From: Iodobacter sp.
GTDB lineage: Bacteria > Pseudomonadota > Gammaproteobacteria > Burkholderiales > Chitinibacteraceae
NCBI RefSeq assembly: GCF_025352645.1
Contig: NZ_JANXSO010000114.1
Coordinates: forward strand, 1-46,159
DNA: 46,159 nucleotides
Direction of reading: 5' to 3'
This document shows, one piece after another, positions 8,744 through 16,899 of the stretch. Position 1 is the stretch's first letter, and each line of letters starts with the position of its first letter. A model generated the notes under the pieces. The model saw only the letters and a program-made list of their open reading frames with translations, was not told the origin of the DNA and made no database searches. Both the position numbers and the translations under genes were made by a program.

Positions 8744-9604
8744 ATGTCAATGAATGAAATTCATGAAAAGCACTGGTCAGAGTTTATGGGCGATGCCCAT
8801 CACCGCTCTCTTTATGATTCATGGTGGACACCCGGCACGGTGAATTACTGGCGGCATACTCAATTGCTTTCCCCTGTGCTTGATATATTCAACAGCTTAA
8901 AAAAATATGCTTGGCTGACGGTGGGGGACGGTGCAGGGACAGATGCTTGGCGCTTATTGCAGGCAGGCTTTAGCGACGTATTAGCCAGTGATTTAGACGA
9001 TACCGTGCTTAAGCAGACCAGAGCAGCAGGGCATATTAATGATTATTGTATTGAAAATGCCGAGGCGCTGAGTTTTGCCGATAATTCATTTGATTTTATA
9101 TTGTGCAAAGAAGCTCTGCATCATATGAGCCGCCCTTATGCGGCTATTTATGAGTTTTTTAGGGTGGCGCGCTATGGCATTGTAATTATTGAGCCACAGG
9201 ACCCATGGGTTGATTTTCCTTGCCGCTCAGATGTAAGCAGCCCGCATTATGAATCGGTGGGTAATTATGTTTATCAGTATTCAGGGCGTGAATTAGAAAA
9301 AATTGCCTATGGCTTAAATATCCGAGGGATAGCAACCAAGCATATGGTGGATGTTTATATCCCTAATTGTGAATTTGCATTTTGCACCACAGGTGACCCA
9401 ATCTGGGAAGAAACACAAATCAAAGTGGCAGAGGCCACTGATGCCGTTAAAAATGGTGCGCTGAAGGCTAATTATATTCAGGCGGTATTTTTTAAAAGCA
9501 CGGTTACGGCAGAGCTGTTTGATATGCTGGCTTTACAAAATCCGGAATGGCGCTTTTTAAGGACAGATACCAACCCTTATCTGGCAGGGCAGAGTGCAGG
9601 GTAA
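8744..9604 (+). CDS. SAM-dependent methyltransferase (third of three)
   Basis: 286 residues, by coincidence the same length as the previous gene but not similar to it. A degenerate motif I reads [19 protein letters not shown], followed by VLASDLDD (acidic residue for SAM ribose) and [21 protein letters not shown], the classic methyltransferase 11 segment. The C-terminal third ([20 protein letters not shown]) is not assigned. The start has AGGT ~8 nt upstream. It ends 35 nt before the UDP-glucuronate decarboxylase start. A role in methylating a glycan or an activated sugar is inferred from context only. Confidence 0.82.
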   Translation: MSMNEIHEKHWSEFMGDAHHRSLYDSWWTPGTVNYWRHTQLLSPVLDIFNSLKKYAWLTVGDGAGTDAWRLLQAGFSDVLASDLDDTVLKQTRAAGHINDYCIENAEALSFADNSFDFILCKEALHHMSRPYAAIYEFFRVARYGIVIIEPQDPWVDFPCRSDVSSPHYESVGNYVYQYSGRELEKIAYGLNIRGIATKHMVDVYIPNCEFAFCTTGDPIWEETQIKVAEATDAVKNGALKANYIQAVFFKSTVTAELFDMLALQNPEWRFLRTDTNPYLAGQSAG

Positions 9605-9639
9605 ATAACAGCGCGTTAAAACAATGCTCAGGGGCCGTT

Positions 9640-10575
9640 ATGGATAAAATTTTAGTGACCGGTGGTGCCGGTTTTTTAGGTTCTCATTTGTGTGACCATT
9701 TAATAGAAAGAGGGGACGATATACTTTGCGTTGATAATTTTTATACGGGAAGTAAGCGTAATGTCTCACATTTATTTAATCATCCTCACTTTGAAATGAT
9801 GCGGCATGATGTGACTTTCCCTTTATATATTGAAGTAAATAAAATATTTAATTTAGCCTGCCCAGCCAGCCCCGTTCATTATCAGCATGACCCAGTACAA
9901 ACAACTAAAACCAGCGTGCATGGCGCAATTAATATGCTTGGCCTTGCCAAGCGGGTAAAAGCACGTATTTTGCAAGCATCAACCAGCGAAGTTTATGGTG
10001 ACCCAGATGTACATCCACAGCCCGAGGAATATTGGGGGCGGGTGAATCCAATTGGTATACGTAGTTGTTATGATGAGGGAAAGCGCTGCGCTGAAACTTT
10101 ATTTTTTGATTACCACCGTCAGCATAAAGTAGATATTAAAGTGATTCGTATTTTTAATACCTATGGGCCAAGAATGCACCCGAATGATGGGCGGGTAGTT
10201 AGCAATTTTATTGTGCAGGCATTAAGGGGTGAAGAGATCACTATGTTTGGTGATGGGCAGCAGACGCGCAGCTTTTGCTATGTGGATGATTTAATTGAAG
10301 CCATGCTCAGAATGATGGATAGTCCCGCTGATTTTACCGGCCCAGTGAATGTAGGTAACCCTAGCGAGTTTACGATGCTGCAGCTAGCAGAAACGGTTTT
10401 AAAACTAACAGGTTCTACTTCAAAAATTGTTTATAAACCTCTGCCGCAGGATGATCCGCGCCAGCGTAAACCAGATATCAGTCTTGTACAGGCTAAATTA
10501 AACTGGACGCCCCGTGTTTCACTGGAAGATGGCTTAAAAGAAACGATTGCATATTTTAAAACGGTGCTGGTTTGA
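9640..10575 (+). CDS. UDP-glucuronate decarboxylase (UDP-xylose synthase), extended SDR family
   Basis: 311 residues from the ATG at 9640. The frame extends 31 codons upstream, but the extension lies over the preceding gene and precedes the conserved [17 protein letters not shown] start; an aggggcc sequence sits just before the ATG. The NAD-binding motif is [10 protein letters not shown]. The catalytic Ser/Tyr/Lys set is visible in [10 protein letters not shown] and [11 protein letters not shown] (YxxxK). [21 protein letters not shown] and [17 protein letters not shown] are hallmarks of soluble UXS/Uxs1 enzymes, which convert UDP-glucuronate to UDP-xylose through a UDP-4-keto intermediate. 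No membrane anchor is present, so it is cytosolic. It could supply UDP-xylose to the neighbouring glycosyltransferases. A related SDR (dTDP- or UDP-sugar dehydratase) is less likely. Confidence 0.9.
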   Translation: MDKILVTGGAGFLGSHLCDHLIERGDDILCVDNFYTGSKRNVSHLFNHPHFEMMRHDVTFPLYIEVNKIFNLACPASPVHYQHDPVQTTKTSVHGAINMLGLAKRVKARILQASTSEVYGDPDVHPQPEEYWGRVNPIGIRSCYDEGKRCAETLFFDYHRQHKVDIKVIRIFNTYGPRMHPNDGRVVSNFIVQALRGEEITMFGDGQQTRSFCYVDDLIEAMLRMMDSPADFTGPVNVGNPSEFTMLQLAETVLKLTGSTSKIVYKPLPQDDPRQRKPDISLVQAKLNWTPRVSLEDGLKETIAYFKTVLV

Positions 10576-10603
10576 TTTCTTATTTGATTTTAAGGACTGA
10601 AAA

Positions 10604-11701
10604 TTGAATCCTATTCAGACGCTTTTTTCCCGCTTATCAGACCGTGATTTGCCAGCTAGGCAGGCGAATGAATATATCAGCAATGCCCAACACGATTCAT
10701 TTTTTTATTTGGCGGCAGCAAAAGCAGCCCGAGTCAGCCTAATTAAAGCGCATTTTGAAAAAAACGCAGTTAAAAAAATCTGGCTGAGTGCTAATTTAGC
10801 AGGGTTTAATTGCAGTATAAGCGGCATAGAAACGGGCATTCTGGATAAAGCTTTTTTTCAGGAAGACAATGAACAACAGCGTGCAGAGAAAAAAGCGCAG
10901 CTTGAGGGCTGTATTGTTATTGTCAATAATAATGATGTGGGCACCGATGTATTGCGTAATGCCTATGCGGATTTTTTTGATGAGTGCACGGCAACATTAT
11001 TTATTGGCTGGGATTGGGATAATCATCACTGGCTGGATGTCAGTACTTTTTTGGCCGCACATTCAGATATTTATTCCCCAGCACACCATGAAAATTTATA
11101 TTTATTAAGCCGTTATAATTGGCTAACGGCTGGGCCGGTTTATTGCTCATGCGTGCAGTGGTCACGTCAATTTTTAAATCAAAACCTACATGGTATTTTA
11201 AATGCGGAGCGCTCGGCCCAGCCTTTAGGAATGCATATTCCTTATGCTAGATTTAGTTTTAGAATTCAGATGATTTCTACTTTAAGCCAGCATTATCCTT
11301 CTATTGGTTTTAGTAGCCACACTTTTCATGGCCGCTCTGCGAGTGATAGATTGAATGAATGGACGGCACATACCGCACACTGGATTGCACCGGTATTAAA
11401 TGATGTGCCTATCCGTATTTTTGATGCCTTAATTAGCGGTGGTATTCCTTTAGTGCCTGCCTCTTTACGCTTTTTGCCACCAGTGAATACAATTAGCCGT
11501 GAGCATATTGTTTTTTATTCTCCTGCAGATATTATTGCGCCGCAGGCGGTGGTTGAGCAGGCGAATCGTTTATTTAATGAAGGCGGGCGTGATGGCATAC
11601 TGGCTCGGCACCAATTTGCATTGCAGCAGCATCATGGTGATCAAAGTGTTAGGCAAATGCTGAGCTACGCAGCGGAGATGCTGGAGATTGAAATTGGCTA
11701 G
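10604..11701 (+). CDS. Putative glycosyltransferase with GT-B-like C-terminal motif
   Basis: 365 residues, starting at TTG with AAGGA about 8 nt upstream. I do not recognise the N-terminal half (LSANLAGFNCSISGIETGIL; LFIGWDWDNHHWLDVSTFL). The C-terminal half contains PIRIFDALISGGIPLVP (~268-284), the pattern of the nucleotide-sugar-binding region in GT-B and exostosin-like glycosyltransferases, where a conserved acidic residue precedes a GG-P segment. No signal peptide or membrane helix is visible. Its position after the UDP-xylose synthase and before a DUF5672 protein fits a cytosolic transferase that extends the glycan begun by the GT41 enzyme. That role is inference, and the family call is moderate. 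Confidence 0.6.
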   Translation: MNPIQTLFSRLSDRDLPARQANEYISNAQHDSFFYLAAAKAARVSLIKAHFEKNAVKKIWLSANLAGFNCSISGIETGILDKAFFQEDNEQQRAEKKAQLEGCIVIVNNNDVGTDVLRNAYADFFDECTATLFIGWDWDNHHWLDVSTFLAAHSDIYSPAHHENLYLLSRYNWLTAGPVYCSCVQWSRQFLNQNLHGILNAERSAQPLGMHIPYARFSFRIQMISTLSQHYPSIGFSSHTFHGRSASDRLNEWTAHTAHWIAPVLNDVPIRIFDALISGGIPLVPASLRFLPPVNTISREHIVFYSPADIIAPQAVVEQANRLFNEGGRDGILARHQFALQQHHGDQSVRQMLSYAAEMLEIEIG

Positions 11702-11769
11702 CCATACAGGGCATTACTTTATGAATAAGCAAACTTATTCTGCATATTCATATGGGCAAGGTTTATTCT

Positions 11770-12513
11770 ATGCTGGATAAGTTGCTGGTGCTGGTTCCGC
11801 TTTATAAGAGCGAGCTTTCTTTGATTGAGCAATACTCGCTGGATGTTTCGCTGCAAAATCTGGCTGGGCGGAATATACGTTTTATTGCACCTGAAAATAT
11901 GATCCGATCTTACTATCAGACCCGCTATCCCGCGATAGAGTTTATTTTATTTGATAGCCATTATTTTTCCAGTATCGCTGGCTATAATCGCCTGCTGCTG
12001 GCTGATTTTTTTTACCAGCAGTTTATCAGCTATGAGTTTTTACTTATTCTGCAAACCGATGCCATTATTTTACGCGATGATTTAGATGTTTGGCTTAATA
12101 AGTCTTTTGACTATATTGGCGCACCATGGCCAGATGGCAATGAGTTATTTGTCAATCTTGGCCGCTTTGAAGGCGAGTTTGGTAAACGGGTTAAGGTTTA
12201 TGTAGGCAATGGTGGTTTAAGCTTGCGTCGAGTCAATAAATGCCTCTCTTTATTAAATGAATTCCCTGTGGCGGTTTCGGTGTTTTTAAACACAGGATCA
12301 AGTGAGGATTTGTTTTTTTCTTATATGGGTGCTTTATCTATTGATTTTATTATCCCTAATGAAATTACGGCTTCTTTGTTTGCAATGGAATTAAAACCCG
12401 CTTATTACTATGAGGTAAATGGTCGGCGCACGCCCATGGGGGGGCATGCGTGGTGGAAGTATGATTTGGATTTTTGGCTACCGTTTTTGCCCTCGCCACC
12501 GCCTCAGGTTTAG
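11770..12513 (+). CDS. DUF5672 family protein, GT-A-like putative glycosyltransferase
   Basis: 247 residues if started at the ATG at 11770, which has AAGG 8 nt upstream. The upstream in-frame ATG at 11752 would add six residues and lacks a Shine-Dalgarno sequence. Typical DUF5672 features are visible: VLVPLYK at the start, FLLILQTDAIILRDDLDVWL (a DxD-like metal/nucleotide-sugar segment, here QTDAI), FDYIGAPW, VYVGNGGLSLRRV and SEDLFFSY. The arrangement fits a GT-A-type transferase acting on glycans. It is the last same-strand gene of the cluster. The following 52 nt separate it from convergent genes, with no clear terminator. Confidence 0.75.
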   Translation: MLDKLLVLVPLYKSELSLIEQYSLDVSLQNLAGRNIRFIAPENMIRSYYQTRYPAIEFILFDSHYFSSIAGYNRLLLADFFYQQFISYEFLLILQTDAIILRDDLDVWLNKSFDYIGAPWPDGNELFVNLGRFEGEFGKRVKVYVGNGGLSLRRVNKCLSLLNEFPVAVSVFLNTGSSEDLFFSYMGALSIDFIIPNEITASLFAMELKPAYYYEVNGRRTPMGGHAWWKYDLDFWLPFLPSPPPQV

Positions 12514-12565
12514 CGTGGGCCCCTGATAGATCTTGCAGGCTAGGCGCAGCATAAAACATGGTTTT

Positions 12566-13315
12566 CTAGCGTAACTGCTTTAAAAAGGATTGCGTAACCA
12601 AGGCGGCGTCTGCGGTGAAATGCCCTAGCGCTGCATCTATTGCTGCAAAGGGGTAAAGCCTAAATTCTGCCATTTCTCCGTCCCTATTGTTAGGCACAAA
12701 ATCTTGAGGCAGCAGTAGATCATAAATATACAAGATCTCATCTTGCGTACCATCGGCCTCCACGCGCGAGCTGCGTATGCTGCCTTGGTAGCTGGCATTT
12801 TGTGCGATCCATAGCGGCACTCCCGCTTCTTCAGCTAATTCCCTGATCATACAATCCCAAACGGCTTCACCTGCGCTAATGCCACCCGCCGCCAAATTAT
12901 CTAAGCGATTGGGGTCGGTGGCTTTGCTGCTGGCCCGTTGGCCTATCCATAGCTCCCCAGCGCTGGTATAGCCGTTGATATGCACCGCGCGGCTGGTGAG
13001 GCCAAAGCGCCTAAAAGCTGCGCGTTCTAGCTCAAACAGGGGGTGACTAAGGTCAAGATCGCCCTCTGGGGTGGGGGCAAATACGCTGTAGTTTTCATTG
13101 CGCCAGCCTTGGATTAAGCCTGCGGCGCGCATATCTAGGGCGGCTTTGTAGAGCCAAGCCGCTACTTCTTGGGCATTCAGCTGAGGGTCTAATGTAAAAC
13201 TATCGGGCGTGATGCTGATGGCTTTGTATTGGGATAAAAACTGCACGCTGATGTCTTCTAGCCAGCCTAGTGGCTGATCGAGTGCAATAAAGCGGCGTAA
13301 AGGGGCTGTTTGCAT
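12566..13315 (-). CDS. Nudix hydrolase with DUF4743 N-terminal domain (Tnr3-like)
   Basis: 249 residues. The N-terminal ~115 residues match the DUF4743 region that precedes the Nudix fold in Tnr3/YJR142W-type proteins. A complete Nudix box GGISAGEAVWDCMIRELAEE (from ~144) followed by AGV carries REUxEExGU with every metal-binding Glu in place. Family members characterised in yeast and plants hydrolyse damaged thiamine diphosphate forms such as oxo- and oxythiamine diphosphate, so a housecleaning role is plausible. The gene starts 2 nt after the stop of the GntR-type gene, so the two form an operon with the regulator first. Confidence 0.88.
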   Translation of the reverse strand: MQTAPLRRFIALDQPLGWLEDISVQFLSQYKAISITPDSFTLDPQLNAQEVAAWLYKAALDMRAAGLIQGWRNENYSVFAPTPEGDLDLSHPLFELERAAFRRFGLTSRAVHINGYTSAGELWIGQRASSKATDPNRLDNLAAGGISAGEAVWDCMIRELAEEAGVPLWIAQNASYQGSIRSSRVEADGTQDEILYIYDLLLPQDFVPNNRDGEMAEFRLYPFAAIDAALGHFTADAALVTQSFLKQLR

Positions 13316-13317
13316 AC

Positions 13318-14040
13318 TTAAAATGTTTCGGCTTCGATATAAAGTTGTACTGCATCGCCGGTGAAATGGGTAATGCCGTACTCAATTACATGATGCTGGG
13401 CATCGGTGTAAATGCTTTCTACGCAGAGCAAGGGCTGAAATTTGGTTTGCGCCAGCATCTGCGCTTGGCCGGTCTCTGGCAGGCGGGCGCTGATGCGGGA
13501 CGATTTGCGCTGGCAATGATGAATGCCAAATTGTTGCAAAGCTTGGTCGATATGGTCAACGCTATTGTAGATGGCATCAAAGCCGTGAAAGCGGGGTAGG
13601 GGAAAGTATTGGTGGCACAGCCCCACCACGCGATCATCCACAATATCTAAGGCCTCGATATGCAGCACTTCGCTATTGCTGGTAATGCCTAAATGTAGGC
13701 AGATATCTTCAGAAGCTGGCTCGGCTTGGCTTTTTAAGATGCGGCTACGGCCCGCAAGCTGTTGTTTTTGTAAGCTATGCGAAAAGCGTGTGCGTCTGCC
13801 TAGGCGATAATCAATCAGCTCTTCTTGAACAAAAGTGCCGCGCCCTTGCTCGATCCTTACCAAGCCCTGCGCTTCTATGGCTTGTAATGCACGGCGTATC
13901 GTGTGGCGATTAACGGCAAAGCGTGCGGCTAGATCAGTTTCATTGGGCAGCCGATCGCGCAAAACTTTATGCTGTATATCACTCGCTAGGATTAACTCAA
14001 TTTGTCGCCAAAGGGCGGTGCCAGAATCTCGGTCGAGCAT
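13318..14040 (-). CDS. GntR-family transcriptional regulator, PhnF-like with UTRA domain
   Basis: 240 residues. The N-terminal winged helix-turn-helix (GTALWRQIELILASDIQ; LPNETDLAARFAVNRHTIRR; ALQAIEAQGLVRIEQGRGTF) closely follows the PhnF pattern. The remainder is a UTRA ligand-binding domain (LHIEALDIVDDRVVGLCHQY ... FTGDAVQLYIEAE). No phosphonate genes are nearby, so the ligand may differ. It is the promoter-proximal gene of a two-gene operon with the Nudix hydrolase and is transcribed divergently from the fumarase gene, so it may control itself and possibly fumarase. Confidence 0.88.
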   Translation of the reverse strand: MLDRDSGTALWRQIELILASDIQHKVLRDRLPNETDLAARFAVNRHTIRRALQAIEAQGLVRIEQGRGTFVQEELIDYRLGRRTRFSHSLQKQQLAGRSRILKSQAEPASEDICLHLGITSNSEVLHIEALDIVDDRVVGLCHQYFPLPRFHGFDAIYNSVDHIDQALQQFGIHHCQRKSSRISARLPETGQAQMLAQTKFQPLLCVESIYTDAQHHVIEYGITHFTGDAVQLYIEAETF

Positions 14041-14211
14041 AGGTATCTAGTTTGTAAGGATGATAAAAGGTATTGTAATGGAAGTGTATTGCATCTAGAT
14101 GATATTGGGGCAAATTTAGATTTGGCTGATTGCGCCAATATTTTTCACTGGCAGGCTTGCGCTACAATTGGGGCTTCTTAGTAAAAGCCCGCGCATACAG
14201 GGAGCCTAGAG
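14041..14211. promoter_or_regulatory. Divergent regulatory region between the GntR-type gene and fumarase
   Basis: 171 bp holding both divergent starts. A 10-bp palindrome catctagatg (14092-14101) and a similar half gtatctag (14043-14050) could be an operator for the GntR-type protein. For fumarase, a -10-like TACAAT (14163-14168) has a poor -35-like TTTTCA about 15 nt upstream. The fumarase Shine-Dalgarno sequence is AGGGAG at 14199-14204. Operator and promoter assignments are guesses from pattern. Confidence 0.3.
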
Positions 14212-15729
14212 ATGACAACGATACGCCAGCAAGATTTAATCGATAGCATCAGTGATAGCTTGCAATACATTAGCTACTACCACCCTAAAGACTATATCCA
14301 AGCCTTAGGTAAAGCTTACGATAAAGAAGAATCCCCTGCCGCCAAAGATGCTATTGCGCAGATTTTAACTAATAGCCGCATGTGTGCTGAAGGCCACCGC
14401 CCTATTTGCCAAGATACCGGCATCGTTACCTGTTTTGTGCGCGTCGGTATGCAGGTGCAGTGGCTTGACGCGACCATGAGCCTTAGCGATATGATCAACG
14501 AAGGCGTGCGCCGTGCTTATCTGCACCCAGATAACAAACTGCGTGCTTCTATCCTTCAAGACCCAGCAGGTAAGCGCCAAAACACCAAAGACAATACGCC
14601 AGCCGTGATCCACTTTGAGATTGTGGAAGGTAATGCGGTAGAAATTGATATTGCAGCCAAGGGCGGCGGCTCAGAAAACAAATCTAAATTTGCCATGCTT
14701 AATCCTTCTGATTCGATTGTGGATTGGGTATTGAAAACTGTGCCGCTGATGGGGGCGGGCTGGTGTCCGCCGGGTATGTTGGGGATTGGCATTGGCGGCA
14801 CGGCAGAAAAAGCCATGGTGATGGCCAAAGAAGCGCTGATGGAATCCATTGATATCCAAGAGCTGATCGAGCGCGGCGCACAAACCCGTGCTGAAGAACT
14901 TCGTATTGAGCTGTACGAAAAAGTAAACGCGTTGGGGATTGGCGCGCAGGGTCTTGGCGGTTTGGCCACGGTACTCGATGTAAAAATCAAAGATTATCCA
15001 ACGCATGCAGCTAGCCTGCCGATCGCCATGATTCCAAACTGTGCAGCTACCCGCCATGTGCACTTTACCTTGGATGGCTCTGGCCCCGCTGTTTTAGAAG
15101 TACCTAAGCTGGAAGACTGGCCAGATGTGACTTGGACGCCAGCCGCAGACGCACTGCGCGTTGATTTGAACAGCGTCACGCGGGAAGACGTTGCCAGCTG
15201 GAAGCCAGGCCAAACCCTGCTATTAAACGGCAAAATGCTCACCGGCCGCGATGCCGCGCACAAACGCATGGTGGAGATGCTGAATAAAGGCGAAAAACTG
15301 CCGGTGGATTTTGCTGGCCGCTTTATTTATTACGTTGGCCCCGTTGATCCAGTGCGTGATGAAGTGGTTGGCCCCGCTGGCCCAACCACGGCCACGCGTA
15401 TGGATAAATTTACCGAGCAGGTGTTGGCCGAAACCGGCTTGCTAGGCATGATCGGCAAGGCAGAGCGCGGCCCTGCAGGTTTAGAAGCGATCAAAAAGCA
15501 TCAATCGGTGTATTTAATGGCCGTAGGCGGTGCTGCTTATCTGGTATCCAAAGCGATTAAGGCTAGTCGCGTAGTGGGCTTTGCTGATCTGGGTATGGAA
15601 GCCATTTATGAGTTTGACGTGGTGGATATGCCGGTGACGGTAGCGGTAGATTCACAGGGTGTTTCGGTACACGCCACTGCGCCTAAAATCTGGCAGGCCA
15701 AAATCGGCAAGATTCCTGTGGTGGGTTGA
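14212..15729 (+). CDS. fumA: Fumarate hydratase class I, single-chain, [4Fe-4S]
   Basis: 505 residues, interconverting fumarate and malate in the TCA cycle. The N-terminal ~280 residues match the alpha (TtdA-like) region and the C-terminal part the beta (TtdB-like) region. The three cluster cysteines are visible: C66 in RPICQDTGI, C185 in GAGWCPPGMLGIGIGG and C277 in MIPNCAATRHVHF. The beta part has AGRFIYYVGPVDP and GPAGPTTATRMDKF. The length fits the ~505-residue class I type common in betaproteobacteria; the E. coli FumA/FumB forms are slightly longer. The symbol is used in the sense of class I fumarase. AGGGAG precedes the ATG and a strong terminator follows. Expected to be cytosolic and oxygen-sensitive. 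Confidence 0.95.
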   Translation: MTTIRQQDLIDSISDSLQYISYYHPKDYIQALGKAYDKEESPAAKDAIAQILTNSRMCAEGHRPICQDTGIVTCFVRVGMQVQWLDATMSLSDMINEGVRRAYLHPDNKLRASILQDPAGKRQNTKDNTPAVIHFEIVEGNAVEIDIAAKGGGSENKSKFAMLNPSDSIVDWVLKTVPLMGAGWCPPGMLGIGIGGTAEKAMVMAKEALMESIDIQELIERGAQTRAEELRIELYEKVNALGIGAQGLGGLATVLDVKIKDYPTHAASLPIAMIPNCAATRHVHFTLDGSGPAVLEVPKLEDWPDVTWTPAADALRVDLNSVTREDVASWKPGQTLLLNGKMLTGRDAAHKRMVEMLNKGEKLPVDFAGRFIYYVGPVDPVRDEVVGPAGPTTATRMDKFTEQVLAETGLLGMIGKAERGPAGLEAIKKHQSVYLMAVGGAAYLVSKAIKASRVVGFADLGMEAIYEFDVVDMPVTVAVDSQGVSVHATAPKIWQAKIGKIPVVG

Positions 15730-15760
15730 TTGATTTAAACCTAGCAAGCTTATGCAGGCT

Positions 15761-15807
15761 AAACACCTCAAACATATGGCGTTTTTCCATGTGCTTGAGG
15801 TGTTTTT
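15761..15807 (+). terminator. Terminator after fumarase, between convergent genes
   Basis: Arms 15761-15779 and 15787-15805 pair over 19 positions with one A-C mismatch and one G-T wobble. The loop is 7 nt and the right arm runs into T5. It ends the fumarase transcript. A weaker A-run on the left side means it may only partly stop the convergent hutC-like transcript. Confidence 0.88.
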
Positions 15808-15865
15808 ACGTGGTAAGAGCCATACAGATGGCGCAATGGAAGGCATTTTGCAGATTGGCTCTGAA

Positions 15866-16579
15866 TCAGCCTTGTTTTTTTACCCGTGTTTGTGAGCGCA
15901 GTTTGTAGTGACTGCCAGGGTGGAGCAGGCGGCTAAAGCTTACAAGGTGCTTGTGTGACCAAGTACGGCGCAGTACGCGCAGGCAAGGCTCGCCTTCGTT
16001 GATATTTAGCAGTGCTTGCTCGGCGGATGTAGGCAGCACCGCTTCTACCGTGTGCTCGATGTCAGATAGTGGGCAGCTGCGCATCAGATAGGCGTTCGGT
16101 GTTTCATTGCTAAAATCTTGCTGCAAGTAATCAGGAGCAAAGGCTGGGTTAACGTAGCGGTCTTCAATCTGAATTGCCATTTCGTTTTCAAAATGCACAA
16201 TGACGGAATGAAATAACTCGGCACCGCTAGCCAGCCCCAGCCAGAGCGCCACTTCTGCAGAAGCCGGTTCGGCGCGCTGCAAGATAATGGCAGCGCGGTA
16301 GCGATGGCCACGGCCCTGAATCTCCTCGGCGATATTATTAATATCTAATAGCGGGGATTCAGCCTTGCGCTCGGCCACATAAGTGCCATCTCCAGCAAAG
16401 CGGATCAGCACGCCTTCAGATGCCAAATCACGGACCGCTTTATTCACGGTCATTCTGGATACCCCAAATTGCAGTACCAGTTCGGCTTCAGTAGGAATTT
16501 TTGCGCCAGGTAAAAAGCGGCGTTCTTTAATGCCGTCCAAAATAAATTGGCGGATGCGTAAGTGGATGGGTCTGTTCAT
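15866..16579 (-). CDS. hutC: GntR-family regulator, HutC (histidine utilisation repressor) type
   Basis: 237 residues. The N-terminal winged helix reads IPTEAELVLQFGVSRMTVNK, then AVRDLASEGVLIRFAGDGTY. The UTRA domain carries the HutC-specific string: NIAEEIQGRGHRYRA, VIVHFENEMAIQIEDRYVNP, APDYLQQDF, TPNAYLMRSCPLSDIEHTVEA and EPCLRVLRRTW. In characterised bacteria HutC represses the hut genes and is released by urocanate. Here no hutU, hutH or hutI gene lies within the window, so either the regulon is elsewhere or the protein has another job. It converges with fumarase. Confidence 0.9.
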   Translation of the reverse strand: MNRPIHLRIRQFILDGIKERRFLPGAKIPTEAELVLQFGVSRMTVNKAVRDLASEGVLIRFAGDGTYVAERKAESPLLDINNIAEEIQGRGHRYRAAIILQRAEPASAEVALWLGLASGAELFHSVIVHFENEMAIQIEDRYVNPAFAPDYLQQDFSNETPNAYLMRSCPLSDIEHTVEAVLPTSAEQALLNINEGEPCLRVLRRTWSHKHLVSFSRLLHPGSHYKLRSQTRVKKQG

Positions 16580-16899
16580 GGCCGTATTGTAGCGTTAGCA
16601 GGGGCTGAGCAAGCAAAATACTCATGAAAAAGATCCGGCACATGCAGGGTTGGATAGTTTATCAACGCGATTTAAATCACCTAATTGGCTGCTGTTAATG
16701 TGAGGCTAGCTATTTTTATTATTCATAATGCGCTTTGACGACGTGGTGATTTTTACTGGGGTTTGCTTGCATAACTTATGTGTACTTAGTATCTGCTTAT
16801 TTATTTTGTAAGTAATGTGAATTAATTTATATGGTCTACATTATATAAAGTTGGATTTTTCTTGCTTTATTTGTATTTTTTGTAAGTTATGGTGGTGCT
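16580..16899. other. 320-bp gene-free divergent intergenic region
   Basis: Lies between the divergent starts of the hutC-like and diguanylate cyclase genes. From about 16700 to 16890 it is markedly AT-rich. I see no convincing ORF, hairpin or TGTATATACA-type HutC operator. It presumably carries both promoters. Confidence 0.5.

Noticed and set aside
9547-9639. Upstream 31-codon extension of the UDP-xylose synthase gene
   Set aside because: It overlaps the methyltransferase gene, and the family starts at the conserved [12 protein letters not shown] segment.
11752-11769. Earlier ATG for the DUF5672 gene
   Set aside because: It has no ribosome binding site; the ATG at 11770 has AAGG at good spacing. 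The difference is only six residues.
13318-14040. Naming the GntR-type regulator phnF and inferring phosphonate use
   Set aside because: No phosphonate transport or C-P lyase gene is in the window; the match is to the family only.
14556-15063. Long minus-strand open frames under the fumarase gene
   Set aside because: They lie wholly inside a strongly recognisable class I fumarase with intact Fe-S cysteines; the antisense translations have no domain character.
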